Shown here: piece by piece, positions 16,981 to 26,540 of the stretch | Position numbering within the stretch: the first letter of the stretch is position 1 | Layout of the letters: each line of letters begins with the position of its first letter | Assembly (NCBI GenBank): GCA_934149005.1 | Contig: CAKPDN010000003.1 | Location: 62,001 to 126,000 of the forward strand | DNA: 64,000 bases | Direction of reading: 5' to 3' | From: an uncultured Clostridia bacterium | GTDB lineage: Bacteria > Bacillota > Clostridia > TANB77 > CAG-508 | Translations under genes and position numbers: made by a program | The notes under the pieces: model-generated | Seen by the model: only the letters and a program-made list of their open reading frames with translations | Told to the model about the DNA's origin: nothing | Databases searched by the model: none

Positions 16981-18267
16981 ATGAATTGTAAAGTAGAAAA
17001 AACAAAAAATGCAAATGAAGTAAAATTAGAATTAATAATAGAAGCAGAAAAATTTGATGAAGCTATAAAAAAAGTATATTTTCAAAGTGCAAAATACTTT
17101 AATATACCAGGATTCAGAAAAGGTAAAGCTCCACAAAATATAGTAGAAAAATATTATGGAAAAGAAATTTTTTATGAGGATGCGTTTAATGAAGTAGTAC
17201 CAGGAGAATTAGAGGAAGCATTAAAAGAAAATAACATTGAAGCAGTTAGTAGGCCAGATATAGATGTAAAGCAAATAGAAAAAGGAAAAGATTTAATATT
17301 TACAGCAGTATTCCAAACAAAACCAGAAGCAGAACTTGGAAAATATAAAGGTATAGAAATACCAAAAATAGAGTATACTGTATCAGATGAAGATATAGAA
17401 CATGAATTAGGACATATGCAAGAACACAATTCAAGATTAATATCAATAGAAGATAGAGCTGTTGAAAGTGGAGACATTACAGTAATAGATTTTGAAGGAT
17501 TTGTAGATGGTGTAGCTTTTGAAGGTGGAAAAGCTGAAGGACATGAACTAGAAATAGGAAGTAATACATTTATACCAGGATTTGAAGACCAAATAATTGG
17601 TATGAAAATTGATGAAGAAAAAGATATAAAAGTAAAATTCCCTGATGAATATTTTTCAAAAGACTTGGCAGGAAAAGATGCAACATTTAAAGTAAAATTA
17701 CATGAAATTAAGAAAAAAGAACTACCAGAATTAGATGATGAATTTGCAAAAGATGTAAGTGAATTTGATTCATTAGAAGAATTAAAGAAAAGTATCAAAG
17801 ATAATTTAGAAAAAGATAATGAACAAAAACAAAAATACGAAACAGAAGATGCTGTTATAAAAGCAGTATGTGAAAATGTAAAAGTTGATATTCCATCAGG
17901 AATGATAGAAACAGAAACAGAAGATATGTTAAAAAATATTGAAAATAAATTAGCATATCAAGGATTAAAATTAGAACAATATCTTCAAATGATGGGAAAA
18001 ACAGCTGAAGAAGTTAAAAAAGAATATGAACCTCAAGCAATTGAAGCTATAAAATCAAGATTAATGTTAGAAGCAGTAATAAAAGCAGAAAAAATAGAGG
18101 CAACAGAAGATGAAATAGTAGAAAAAGTTAAAGAAATGGCTAAAAATTATGGAAAAACAGATGATGAAGAATTCTTGAAAAATGAAAATGTAAGAAAATA
18201 CATAAAAAGTGGATTAGAATCTGAAAAAGCACTAGAATTTTTAGTAAAAAATGCAAAAATAAAATAA
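16981..18267 (+). CDS. tig: Trigger factor (ribosome-associated chaperone and peptidyl-prolyl isomerase)
   Basis: A 428-residue trigger factor: N-terminal ribosome-binding domain with the signature GFRKGKAP (family GFRxGKxP), FKBP-type isomerase domain (about 150-245, including GDITVIDFEGFVDG and IPGFEDQIIGM), and a helical C-terminal chaperone domain. It binds nascent chains at the exit tunnel. The ATG at 16981 was chosen because AAAGGA lies 12 bases upstream and the protein then starts MNCKVEKT as in relatives. It precedes clpP-clpX, the usual order. Confidence 0.97.
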   Translation: MNCKVEKTKNANEVKLELIIEAEKFDEAIKKVYFQSAKYFNIPGFRKGKAPQNIVEKYYGKEIFYEDAFNEVVPGELEEALKENNIEAVSRPDIDVKQIEKGKDLIFTAVFQTKPEAELGKYKGIEIPKIEYTVSDEDIEHELGHMQEHNSRLISIEDRAVESGDITVIDFEGFVDGVAFEGGKAEGHELEIGSNTFIPGFEDQIIGMKIDEEKDIKVKFPDEYFSKDLAGKDATFKVKLHEIKKKELPELDDEFAKDVSEFDSLEELKKSIKDNLEKDNEQKQKYETEDAVIKAVCENVKVDIPSGMIETETEDMLKNIENKLAYQGLKLEQYLQMMGKTAEEVKKEYEPQAIEAIKSRLMLEAVIKAEKIEATEDEIVEKVKEMAKNYGKTDDEEFLKNENVRKYIKSGLESEKALEFLVKNAKIK

Positions 18268-18270
18268 AAA

Positions 18271-18305
18271 TGTCCCAAAGGGGACAGTCCAATTGAGGAC
18301 ATTTA
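18271..18305. repeat. GTCCC/GGGAC intergenic element
   Basis: TGTCCCAAAGGGGACAGTCC followed by AATTGAGGACATTT, a small dyad. Similar elements follow the femX-like, GT4 and rbfA genes. Confidence 0.5.
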
Positions 18306-18306
18306 G

Positions 18307-18357
18307 AAAAAGGTTGGGGAGGAAAAATAAAAAAAGATTCATTACCAACCTTTTTTG
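18307..18357 (+). terminator. Terminator between tig and clpP
   Basis: AAAAAGGTTGG pairs with CCAACCTTTTTT across a loop of about 27 bases. Confidence 0.7.
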
Positions 18358-18419
18358 TTTAAAATTATAGACCAAAAGTTAGATATGAAAGGTTAAAAAT
18401 ATAAAGGAGGAAAAAATAT

Positions 18420-19031
18420 ATGTTAGAAAAAGATAGTTTAGTACCTTATGTAATTGAGCAAACAAGTAAAGGAGAAAGATCATACGATATTTTCTCAAGA
18501 TTATTAAAAGACAGAATTATATTTTTAGGAGAAGATGTAAATGCAACTTCAGCAGGATTAGTAATTGCACAATTATTATTCTTAGAATCAGAAGACCCAG
18601 ATAAAGAAATATTCTTATATATAAATTCACCAGGAGGTTCAATAACAGATGGTATGGCAATTGTTGATACAATGAACTATATAAAATGTCCAGTATCTAC
18701 AATATGTGTAGGGTTAGCAGCAAGCTTTGGAGCAGTTCTTCTAGCAAATGGAGAAAAAGGAAAAAGATTTGCAACACCAAATTCAGAAATATTAATTCAT
18801 CAACCATTAATAGGTGGTCAAGGAGGAGGAATTTCAGGGCAAGCAACTGAAATTAAAATTCATGCAGACCACATGATAAGAACAAGAGAGAAATTAAATA
18901 AGTTATTAAGCGAGAAGACAGGGCAATCTATTGAAACAATAGAAAAAGATACTGAAAGAGACCACTATATGACAGCACAAGAAGCATTAGAATATGGATT
19001 GATTGATGGTATTATGGATAAAAGAATATAA
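18420..19031 (+). CDS. clpP: ATP-dependent Clp protease proteolytic subunit
   Basis: A 203-residue serine protease of the ClpP family. The catalytic triad can be read: Ser in [14 protein letters not shown], His in [10 protein letters not shown] and Asp in [12 protein letters not shown]. It forms the tetradecameric chamber that degrades substrates unfolded by ClpX, encoded next door. A good AAAGGAGG site precedes the ATG. Confidence 0.98.
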   Translation: MLEKDSLVPYVIEQTSKGERSYDIFSRLLKDRIIFLGEDVNATSAGLVIAQLLFLESEDPDKEIFLYINSPGGSITDGMAIVDTMNYIKCPVSTICVGLAASFGAVLLANGEKGKRFATPNSEILIHQPLIGGQGGGISGQATEIKIHADHMIRTREKLNKLLSEKTGQSIETIEKDTERDHYMTAQEALEYGLIDGIMDKRI

Positions 19032-19089
19032 ATTTAAATAATAATTCTTGTTTAAATTATGAGAAGTAAAATAATGGAGGATAATATAA

Positions 19090-20412
19090 ATGACTAGAAA
19101 TGATGTACCTAAAAGTGTAAAATGTTCATTTTGTGGAAAATCACAGGAAAATGTAAAAAAAATAGTAGCAGGACCAGGAGTATATATTTGTGATGAATGT
19201 GTAGATTTATGCACAAGTATAATTGCAGCAGAAATTTATGAAAATGATGAGGTAGGATATACATTAAATGATTTAGATCAAATTCCAAGCCCAAAAGAAA
19301 TAAAAAAAGTCCTAGATGATTATGTAATAGGACAAGAAGAAGCAAAAAGAACATTATCAGTAGCAGTATATAATCATTATAAAAGAATAGCACATGAAGA
19401 AAGCAATAAAAAAGATGATGTAGAAATACAAAAAAGTAACATATTACTTTTAGGACCAACAGGATGTGGAAAAACACTTCTTGCAAGAACACTTGCAAAA
19501 ATTTTAAATGTACCATTTGCAATAGCAGATGCAACAACACTTACAGAGGCAGGATATGTTGGAGAAGATGTTGAAAATATTTTATTAAAACTTATACAAG
19601 CAGCAGATGGAGATATTCAAAAAGCAGAAAAAGGGATTGTTTATATAGATGAAATAGATAAAATAACAAGAAAATCTGAAAATTTATCAATTACGAGAGA
19701 TGTTAGTGGTGAAGGAGTGCAACAAGCATTATTAAAAATAATTGAAGGCACAATAGCATCAGTTCCACCACAAGGAGGAAGAAAACATCCAAATCAAGAA
19801 ATGATACAAATAAATACAGAAAATATCTTGTTTATATGTGGAGGAGCATTTGAAGGGTTGGAAAATATTATAAAAGATAGAACTGGTAAGAAAAGTATAG
19901 GATTTGGAACAAAAATAGAAAGTCAAAAAGAAATAAACAAATATGAAATTTTTCAAGAAATGTTACCACAAGATTTATTAAAATATGGATTAATACCAGA
20001 ATTTATAGGAAGATTACCAATAATTGCAACACTTAAAGATTTAGATAAAGAAGCATTAATAAAAATAGCAACAGAACCTAAAAATGCTTTAGTTAAACAA
20101 TATAAAAAATTATTAGAAATGGATGATGTAGAACTTGAATTTAGTCAAGAAGCATTAGAAGCAATAGTAGATAAAGCAATAGAAAGAAAAACGGGAGCCA
20201 GAGGACTTCGTTCAATTATTGAAGAGATAATGAGAGATATTATGTTTGAAATACCTTCAACACCTAATATTTCAAAATGTATAATAACTAAAGAAACAGT
20301 TTTGAATAAAAAGGAACCAGAAATAATAATTGATGAAGAAAAAGAAGTTGCACAAGAAAGAAATAAAAAAAATAGACATATTCCATCTAAAAAAGATAAA
20401 GAAACAGCATAA
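19090..20412 (+). CDS. clpX: ATP-dependent Clp protease ATP-binding subunit ClpX
   Basis: A 440-residue AAA+ unfoldase: N-terminal C4 zinc-binding dimerisation domain (CSFCGK and CDECVDLC), Walker A GPTGCGKT, Walker [10 protein letters not shown], sensor motifs and the GARGLRSI region (sensor 2). It unfolds tagged substrates, including tmRNA-tagged proteins, and feeds them to ClpP. The tail (about 405-440) is unusually charged. It lies 58 bases after clpP. Confidence 0.98.
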   Translation: MTRNDVPKSVKCSFCGKSQENVKKIVAGPGVYICDECVDLCTSIIAAEIYENDEVGYTLNDLDQIPSPKEIKKVLDDYVIGQEEAKRTLSVAVYNHYKRIAHEESNKKDDVEIQKSNILLLGPTGCGKTLLARTLAKILNVPFAIADATTLTEAGYVGEDVENILLKLIQAADGDIQKAEKGIVYIDEIDKITRKSENLSITRDVSGEGVQQALLKIIEGTIASVPPQGGRKHPNQEMIQINTENILFICGGAFEGLENIIKDRTGKKSIGFGTKIESQKEINKYEIFQEMLPQDLLKYGLIPEFIGRLPIIATLKDLDKEALIKIATEPKNALVKQYKKLLEMDDVELEFSQEALEAIVDKAIERKTGARGLRSIIEEIMRDIMFEIPSTPNISKCIITKETVLNKKEPEIIIDEEKEVAQERNKKNRHIPSKKDKETA

Positions 20413-20416
20413 TAGA

Positions 20417-20459
20417 AAATCTCTAGTAGGCCATATTTATAGCTTACTAGAGATTTTTA
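20417..20459. terminator. Terminator after clpX (bidirectional)
   Basis: AAATCTCTAGTA (20417-20428) pairs with TACTAGAGATTT (20445-20456). It abuts the 3' end of the minus-strand orphan gene. Confidence 0.85.
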
Positions 20460-20618
20460 TCACTCAAAAATACGATTTCCAATAACTCTTAAATTTTGAT
20501 AATCGCCCCGAGTTTCATCGGAACAGGAATTGTCAACTTCCTGTAGAAAAATCTCTAAGGCATACATTGCATCAGGTACTGATTCGTAGGTTGTTGATAA
20601 AAGTTCTTCTTTTGACAT
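20460..20618 (-). CDS. Orphan small protein containing an in-frame CGG codon
   Basis: I do not recognise this 52-residue, acidic, soluble protein (MSKEELLSTTYESVPDAMYA at the N-terminus). The ATG at 20618 was chosen because AAAGGAGAAGGG lies just upstream; a longer reading exists but has no ribosome site. Composition is less AT-rich than the surroundings. It contains an in-frame CGG (20510-20508, DETRGD). With a +1 skip there the frame would end after a few codons. Possibly foreign. Confidence 0.5.
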   Translation of the reverse strand: MSKEELLSTTYESVPDAMYALEIFLQEVDNSCSDETRGDYQNLRVIGNRIFE

Positions 20619-20742
20619 ATTCCCTTCTCCTTTCTGTAGTTGATACTTTAGATGATAACTCATATAAAATGAAAAGTCTGTCGAAAAAGATGGTAACTAT
20701 AGAAAAATTTCTATAATATAAAACTGTAACATAAAGGGAGAA

Positions 20743-21661
20743 TTAAAAGGAAGCTCCTAGCACTAAAATTCCTAAATTATCTTTATAAATTTCATCAAAT
20801 TGAGAAATAGGAAGAGGATTTACACCAATTCCAGCTTCTATTGTATATCCAGGTCTCCTATATTCTTGCAAAAACCAGTCTTTATAACCTGCAAAACTTG
20901 AGTTATAGGGCGTATTTGCTAATTTGTAACCACTCACGTTGGAAAATGCTTCTCCAATACCTTTTGATTGTGATGGTTCATAGTTTTGAAATTGCCAATA
21001 AATTTCTTTACCTTGCGTGTGATATGATAATATTAATCCAAAATTATTTTTTGGGGTAAAATTATATATAGCTAAATCCTCTGGTTCACTAAGAGGACTA
21101 TATCCTACAAAATCACGAGGAGCAGGAGATGTAAAACCTTGTGAATATTTTATATTTTTAGCAGTTTCCCACCCAGCAGGAAATTGCAGATTCAAATCTA
21201 CGCCATTAATATTAGCTTTCCAACCGATTAGGAAAAGGAATATCTGGAAATTGCTTAGATATGTTCAAAACATTTAAATATGTAGCAGAAGATTTGTTTA
21301 AATTCCCTGTAACTAAATCAACTCCATCAGGATTAATCATAGGCATAATATAAATAGAAACAGAATTAAATAAATTTCTAACAGAATATCCACATAGTGC
21401 AGAATTATTGTTATATGAAATACAATAATCTTCAATAAATTTCATAAGCAAAACACTTGTAATCCACTCATTTGCATGTATTGAAGCAGAATAAAAAACT
21501 TTTTTTCCACCCATACCAAGTTTAATAACATAAATATTTTTCCCTAAAACACTATTTCCAACAGTTTGGATATTCAAAAAAGGATATGTATGATTTAAAG
21601 TAACAAGATTTTGAGACATTAAAGAATAGTTATAACTAATATTTGTAGGAACAATACCCAT
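20743..21661 (-). CDS. M14 zinc carboxypeptidase / gamma-D-glutamyl-diamino acid endopeptidase-like, +1 frameshift at CGG
   Basis: An M14 metallopeptidase of about 305 residues in two frames. Part 1 carries the zinc ligands HxxE in SIHANEW and the NPDGVDLV motif; the literal frame then reads PNRLES and stops. Skipping the C of the CGG at 21226-21224 gives PNGWKANINGVDLNLQFPAGWE, the expected family sequence, followed by the third zinc ligand in LSYHTQG and the catalytic Glu in TIEAGIG. The family cleaves D-Glu-diaminopimelate links in peptidoglycan or spore cortex (EndoI/YqgT type); there is no LysM domain here. The ATG at 21661 follows AGGTGA; a GTG three codons earlier is the alternative. 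Without the shift the product cannot be active. Confidence 0.78.
21224..21226 (-). other. Putative +1 recoding site (CGG), M14 peptidase
   Basis: The literal frame reads CCT AAT CGG TTG GAA AGC TAA. Dropping the C gives CCT AAT GGT TGG AAA GCT AAT, i.e. PNGWKAN, continuing for 161 codons including the stop. Confidence 0.75.
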
Positions 21662-21702
21662 AAAAATCACCTAAAATATAGTATGAAAATATAAGTAAAT
21701 TG

Positions 21703-21731
21703 TTGATAAAAAAAATAAAATATAGTATAAT
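21703..21731 (+). promoter_or_regulatory. Promoter of tmRNA
   Basis: TTGATA (21703-21708), 17 bases, TATAAT (21726-21731), 12 bases before the mature 5' end. Confidence 0.75.
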
Positions 21732-21743
21732 TTAAAAGAATAT

Positions 21744-22102
21744 GGGGATGTAATGGTTTCGACATATTACTAGAAAAATAGATAGCAAGTAGTGGATTCT
21801 CGTTGGCCACTTAAAAAAACGGGAAATTAAGAATAAACGCTAACAATAATAGAGAATTAGCATACGCTGCCTAATTGCAGTGTCATCTTATTTAAGTAGC
21901 CTACTGATTTAAATAGGGTGTCAAATTAAAGTAGGAAACAAAACTATTTTTGTTTTAGAAATAGTGGGTATTTTATAAAACTATACTTTTAATTAGCCTG
22001 TTTATCGGCGAGTTAAAAATGAATAAAAAAGATAAAATAAACTTGTAGAAGTCTATTTGGAAAGTATTATGGACAGGAGTTCGACTCTCCTCATCTCCAC
22101 CA
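21744..22102 (+). ncRNA. ssrA: Transfer-messenger RNA (tmRNA)
   Basis: The ends form a tRNA-like acceptor stem: GGGGATG against CATCTCC, then A and an encoded CCA; the T arm GGAGTTCGACTCTCC precedes it. The internal tag frame reads ANNNRELAYAA followed by TAA, a normal clostridial-type proteolysis tag. tmRNA rescues ribosomes stalled without a stop codon and marks products for ClpXP. Relevance here: ribosomes stalling at an unread CGG codon would be its natural substrates, which is inference. Confidence 0.95.
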
Positions 22103-22134
22103 AAATTTCCTAGTATATGTAAGGAGATAATGTA

Positions 22135-23283
22135 ATGTCTGTAGAAAAAATTAAAGCACTTGGAAAAAATAAATCTATAGAAAATTTTAACATTTTGGTT
22201 AAAATGTATAATAGCAATATAACTGTTGAGGAAAAAAGAGAGGTTGTATCATCTATTGGTAGGCAAAAAGAATTAGACTTGATTTATGACTTTTTAAAAG
22301 AGAATGCTTTTAAAAAGAATTATATGGATATAATTTATCAGATGTTTAGAACAACACTTGTATATTATTATGATGAACGATTTAAAAATTTATGTGAAAA
22401 AATGAAGAAATATTATAATAATGAAGTAATGAACAAAATGTATGAATTTAAAATGGCACCAAAATTTAATAAAGAAAGACTACATAAAAGTTCTATTACT
22501 AAACCTACAATTTTGGAAGGTGATAGTTCTGAAACCTTGAAAAATATAAAAGATGGGGATATTCAATTAATATTTACATCACCACCTTATTATAATGCAA
22601 GGGAATATTCAGATTATATTAATTATAGAAAATATTTAGATGATTTAAAAAAAGTGTTTATAGAATGTAATAGAATTTTACAGGATGGTAGATTTATTAT
22701 AGTAGATGTATCTCCTGTAATTACCAAAAGGCCGGGAAGAGAATATGAATCTATAAGATATCCTATTCATTTTGATTTGCATAATGTATTAATTAATTCT
22801 GGATTTTATTTTGTTGATGAAATTATATGGGAAAAGCCCGAACCATCTGTTCCGAACAGGATTGGTGGATATATCCAAACTAGAAATCCATTAGCATATA
22901 AGCCAAATTGCGTTACAGAAAGCATTATGGTATATAGGAAAAAATCAGACTTTTTATTAGATAAAAATATAAATTTTTATACTTCAAATCCTGATTATGT
23001 TCCTAATGATGAAAAAGTAGATAGATCTAATATATGGAAAATTGCTCCTGCCAATAACAAGAATCATCCTGCTGTGTTTCCAGAGAAACTATGTAAAAAA
23101 ATTTTGAAATATTACTCTTTTAAAGGTGATACTGTTTTAGATCCATTTGCAGGAAGTGGAACATTTGGAAAAGCTGCTTATAAAATGGGAAGAATACCTG
23201 TTATGTGTGAAATGAATGAGGATTATATAAAAGTAATTAAGGAGGAAAATATATATGATGACATTTCAACATCAAGTAATTGA
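22135..23283 (+). CDS. Type II restriction-modification DNA methyltransferase
   Basis: A 382-residue S-adenosylmethionine-dependent DNA methyltransferase. Motif IV is TSPPYYNAREY (the S/T-PPY form seen in N4-cytosine and some N6-adenine enzymes); the SAM-binding motif I comes later, DPFAGSGTFGKAAYKMG, giving a beta-class order. The N-terminal 110 residues are helical and of unknown role. It overlaps the downstream nuclease gene by 29 bases, the usual tight coupling of such pairs, and starts only 33 bases behind tmRNA. Confidence 0.88.
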   Translation: MSVEKIKALGKNKSIENFNILVKMYNSNITVEEKREVVSSIGRQKELDLIYDFLKENAFKKNYMDIIYQMFRTTLVYYYDERFKNLCEKMKKYYNNEVMNKMYEFKMAPKFNKERLHKSSITKPTILEGDSSETLKNIKDGDIQLIFTSPPYYNAREYSDYINYRKYLDDLKKVFIECNRILQDGRFIIVDVSPVITKRPGREYESIRYPIHFDLHNVLINSGFYFVDEIIWEKPEPSVPNRIGGYIQTRNPLAYKPNCVTESIMVYRKKSDFLLDKNINFYTSNPDYVPNDEKVDRSNIWKIAPANNKNHPAVFPEKLCKKILKYYSFKGDTVLDPFAGSGTFGKAAYKMGRIPVMCEMNEDYIKVIKEENIYDDISTSSN

Positions 23284-24127
23284 GAATACAATTGAAAAGT
23301 TATTAAAAGGCAAAGATTATAGAGAAGAAGTAGTTAATGCAATAAATGCTGAGTTTTTTGATTTTACCATTACATTTTTTAAAAAAATAGTTTCAGCTAA
23401 ATTGGACTCACAAGAGATTAGCTTGGATTGGTATTCAAAAAACTTTATAAATAATGCTAAAATTAATCCAGCTGAAAGTGCAATTTTTGCTGGTATGAAT
23501 AAAAAGACTATTACTAATATATATGGTACTGCATCAAAAGATGTAGTTTTGGATGTTGCTAATGCTAATTTTAATTATTTAGCTTCCTTGATTGATGAGT
23601 TGAAACAAGATGCTACTGATGAAATAGGAATATCTATAAAGCTAACATATCTTGATGTATATGTAGAATTGGATTTAGCTGAAAGTCTAATTGTAATTAA
23701 TGCACTAGCAACAAAAAAAGCTGCTATTCGTGGAGGTGCTTGGAGTTCTATAGGAAAAAAAGTAGAAAAACCATTAGTTACAAAATTATGTTTATTATGT
23801 GGAGTTCCAATAAATCATATTGATTCAAGTATTTTTATTAGAAACATGGAATTGGATTATGATAGAGAAGTTGACTATAAAATATATGATAGAGATATGA
23901 ATGAAATAAGAGTTGAAGTTAAATTAATGGGAAAAGGAAATCCGGAAAGTGCAGATGTTATTTATGCAAGAGATACAAAGATGTTTATAGCTGATACTTT
24001 AAGTTTACAAAATAAACATCAATTTGATTGTAATAACATTCCATATATAGAAATGAAAAATAATAATGATGTTATAGGAGATTTTAAAAAAGCTCTTGAT
24101 AGACTAAATGTTCCATATACTAAATAA
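23255..24127 (+). CDS. Type II restriction endonuclease, probably CfrBI-like
   Basis: A 290-residue protein encoded immediately after the methyltransferase. The C-terminal part has a PD-(D/E)xK-type core: YDREVDYKIYDRDMNE followed by VEVKLMGKGNPESADVIYAR; this block resembles the CfrBI family from memory, whose members cut CCWWGG, but the specificity here is not proven. An AGGAGG site precedes ATGATG at 23255. It presumably cuts DNA that the partner enzyme has not methylated. Confidence 0.75.
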   Translation: MMTFQHQVIENTIEKLLKGKDYREEVVNAINAEFFDFTITFFKKIVSAKLDSQEISLDWYSKNFINNAKINPAESAIFAGMNKKTITNIYGTASKDVVLDVANANFNYLASLIDELKQDATDEIGISIKLTYLDVYVELDLAESLIVINALATKKAAIRGGAWSSIGKKVEKPLVTKLCLLCGVPINHIDSSIFIRNMELDYDREVDYKIYDRDMNEIRVEVKLMGKGNPESADVIYARDTKMFIADTLSLQNKHQFDCNNIPYIEMKNNNDVIGDFKKALDRLNVPYTK

Positions 24128-24144
24128 AGCTACTGCAAAACGAC

Positions 24145-24173
24145 TTGTAAATTTAGATTTATTAGTGTAAAAT
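24145..24173 (+). promoter_or_regulatory. Promoter of the femX-like gene
   Basis: TTGTAA (24145-24150), 17 bases, TAAAAT (24168-24173). Confidence 0.5.
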
Positions 24174-24214
24174 ATCATTAAATTGTAAATAATAATAGGA
24201 GGAAAAAATAAAAA

Positions 24215-25279
24215 ATGAGATTTGTAACAGATGAAGACTCGAAGAAAGAATATAAAAAATTTTTAGAAGGACACGAAAGATGTAATTTTCAACAATCATT
24301 AGAATGGGCAGAAATAAAAAAGCCAAATTGGATACCAGAAGTAATATTAGCAGAAGATGAAGAAAAAAATATAATAGGATCACTATGTATATGGATAAGA
24401 AAAATGCCTATATTTGGAAATATAATGTATGCACCAAGAGGACCTGTATGTGATATACACGATATATCAGTTATGAAGCAATTAACAGATGGAGCAAAAG
24501 AACTAGCAAAAAAATATAATGCAATAGGATTAAGAATAGAACCAGATATAGAAACTAGTAACCAAGCATTTAGGGATATAGTAACAAATTTAGGATATAA
24601 AATAAAAGATGATGCAAAAGACTTTAAAGATGAAATTCAACCAAGATTTGTATTCAGACTAGATATTAAAGACAAAACAGAAGAAGAAGTAATGGCCGGG
24701 TTTCATCAAAAATGGAGATACAACATACGTTTAGCAGGAAGAAAAGGAGTAGAAGTAAGAGAGGGAACAAAAGAAGATTTAAAAGATTTTCACAAAATAA
24801 TGATAGAAACAGGAAATAGAGATGGATTTATAACAAGACCATTAGAATATTTTGAAAAAATGTATGAAAATATGGTACCAGAAGGACATATGAAATTACT
24901 TATGGCATATTATGAAGGAAAGCCAATATCAGGAGTAATACCAATATTCTATGGAAACAAGACATGGTATTTATATGGAGCAAGCAGTAATCAACATAGA
25001 AATTTAATGCCAAACTATTTATTACAATGGGAAATGATAAAAATGGCGATAGCAAGACATGATGATATATATGATTTTAGAGGAGTATCAGGTGTAGTTG
25101 ATGAAAATCATCCACAATATGGTTTATATAGATTTAAAAAAGGATTTGGAGCAAAATTCACAGAATTTATAGGAGAAATTTATATACCATTTAAACCTTT
25201 AAAATATAAAATGTACAAATTTTCAGAGAAAGCATTCAGAACATTAAGGCAAATAAAAAGAAAGATTAATAAAAAATAA
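24215..25279 (+). CDS. FemABX-family peptidoglycan bridge aminoacyltransferase
   Basis: A 354-residue protein of the FemA/FemB/FemX family, two GNAT-like domains. Recognisable blocks are CNFQQSLEWAEIKK at the N-terminus, MYAPRGPVCD, KWRYNIRLAGRKGVEV, and YDFRGVSG near the end. These enzymes use aminoacyl-tRNA to add amino acids to the lipid II stem peptide on the cytoplasmic side. The amino acid added cannot be deduced. Alanine racemase follows downstream, consistent with a cell-wall module. Confidence 0.88.
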   Translation: MRFVTDEDSKKEYKKFLEGHERCNFQQSLEWAEIKKPNWIPEVILAEDEEKNIIGSLCIWIRKMPIFGNIMYAPRGPVCDIHDISVMKQLTDGAKELAKKYNAIGLRIEPDIETSNQAFRDIVTNLGYKIKDDAKDFKDEIQPRFVFRLDIKDKTEEEVMAGFHQKWRYNIRLAGRKGVEVREGTKEDLKDFHKIMIETGNRDGFITRPLEYFEKMYENMVPEGHMKLLMAYYEGKPISGVIPIFYGNKTWYLYGASSNQHRNLMPNYLLQWEMIKMAIARHDDIYDFRGVSGVVDENHPQYGLYRFKKGFGAKFTEFIGEIYIPFKPLKYKMYKFSEKAFRTLRQIKRKINKK

Positions 25280-25283
25280 AATC

Positions 25284-25334
25284 TGTCCCTAATGGGACAA
25301 AAATGTCCCAAAAGAACCGTCCCCATGGGACAAG
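25284..25334. repeat. GTCCC/GGGAC intergenic element (double copy)
   Basis: CTGTCCCTAATGGGACA followed by TGTCCCAAAAGAACCGTCCC and CATGGGACA: alternating GTCCC and GGGAC words able to form several hairpins. Located between the femX-like gene and alr, directly against the alr ribosome site. Confidence 0.6.
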
Positions 25335-25346
25335 GAGTGAAAAAAT

Positions 25347-26465
25347 TTGAAATCAGTAATAATAAATAAAGAAGATTTAAGATATAATATTGAAAAAATA
25401 AAGGAATATGCAAATACAAATTTACCAAATGATAATGGAGATAAAGTAAAAATAATAGCAGTAGTAAAATCAAACGGATATGGATTAGGAATAGTAGAAT
25501 ATACAGAATTTTTAGTTGACAATGGAATAGATTTTTTTGCAGTATCAACAGTTGAAGAAGCTCTAAAAATAAGGAATACAGGTATTAAAGAAAAATTATT
25601 GATGCTATCATCAACAAGTGTAGAGGAAGATGTAAGAAGTTTAATTAAAAATAATGTAATATTAACTATTGGCTCAAAAGAATCTGCTGAAATAGCTGAC
25701 AAAATTGGACAAGAATTAAATAAAAAGGTAAAAGCACATATAAAAATTGATACAGGATTTGGAAGATATGGATTTGAATATTGTAACAGGGATAAAATGA
25801 TACAAACATTAAAAAATTTAAAAAATGTAAAGATAGAAGGGACATTTACACATTTTTCAAATGCATATTATGATGATAAATATACAAAATTACAATTTGA
25901 CAGATTTATAGATTGTGTTGAAGTTTTAAAAATGAATGACATAGAAACAGGAATACTACATGTATGTAACACATCAGCTTTTATAAAATTTCCAAATATG
26001 CATTTAAATGCAGTAAGAATAGGTTCAGCATTTAATGGAAGAATATCTTTTAAAAATTCAATGGGACTAAGAAAAGTAGGGTATCTAAAATCGAATGTAG
26101 CAGAAATAAGGGAACTTCCAAAAGGATTTAATGTAGGATATTCAAATACATATAAAACAAAAAAAGAAACAAAAGTTGCAATAATTCCATGTGGATATTC
26201 TGATGGCGTAAATGTACAAAATGGAAGAGATATGTTTAGAATGATTGATAAAATTAGATATACAGTAGAAGATATAAGAAACATATTTAAAAAACAAAAA
26301 ATATATGTAACAATCAATAAACAAAAATGTCCAATATTAGGAAGAATAGGAACATACCATGTTACTGTAGATATAACTGGAAAAAATGTTAAAATAAATG
26401 ATGAAGTTGTGTTTAATACTAATATTAAACACATTGACAGTAGTATTAAAAGAATATGGAATTAA
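25347..26465 (+). CDS. alr: Alanine racemase
   Basis: A 372-residue fold-type III PLP enzyme. The PLP-lysine block is VVKSNGYGLG (usual VKANAYGHG), followed by HIKIDTGFGRYGF, THFSNA, and the catalytic-tyrosine side around VGYSNTYKT and IPCGYSDGVNV. It interconverts L- and D-alanine for peptidoglycan. The start is TTG at 25347 behind AAGGAG; no closer ATG exists. Some substitutions in the motifs are unusual, so a racemase of another amino acid cannot be excluded. Confidence 0.87.
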   Translation: MKSVIINKEDLRYNIEKIKEYANTNLPNDNGDKVKIIAVVKSNGYGLGIVEYTEFLVDNGIDFFAVSTVEEALKIRNTGIKEKLLMLSSTSVEEDVRSLIKNNVILTIGSKESAEIADKIGQELNKKVKAHIKIDTGFGRYGFEYCNRDKMIQTLKNLKNVKIEGTFTHFSNAYYDDKYTKLQFDRFIDCVEVLKMNDIETGILHVCNTSAFIKFPNMHLNAVRIGSAFNGRISFKNSMGLRKVGYLKSNVAEIRELPKGFNVGYSNTYKTKKETKVAIIPCGYSDGVNVQNGRDMFRMIDKIRYTVEDIRNIFKKQKIYVTINKQKCPILGRIGTYHVTVDITGKNVKINDEVVFNTNIKHIDSSIKRIWN

Positions 26466-26540
26466 CAGTTAAACATACAAAATTTGAAAATTTTGTATGA
26501 CAGTGAGAGAATGAAGTGAACGAAAAGGAGAGAAAATAAA

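Noticed and set aside
20743..21195. A separate gene starting at 21195 (MNLQFPAGWE)
   Set aside because: It starts inside the conserved M14 domain; it is the second half of the frameshifted peptidase.
22103..24214. att-site duplication of the tmRNA 3' end behind the restriction-modification pair
   Set aside because: I looked for a second copy of the CTCCTCATCTCCACCA-type sequence downstream and did not find one.
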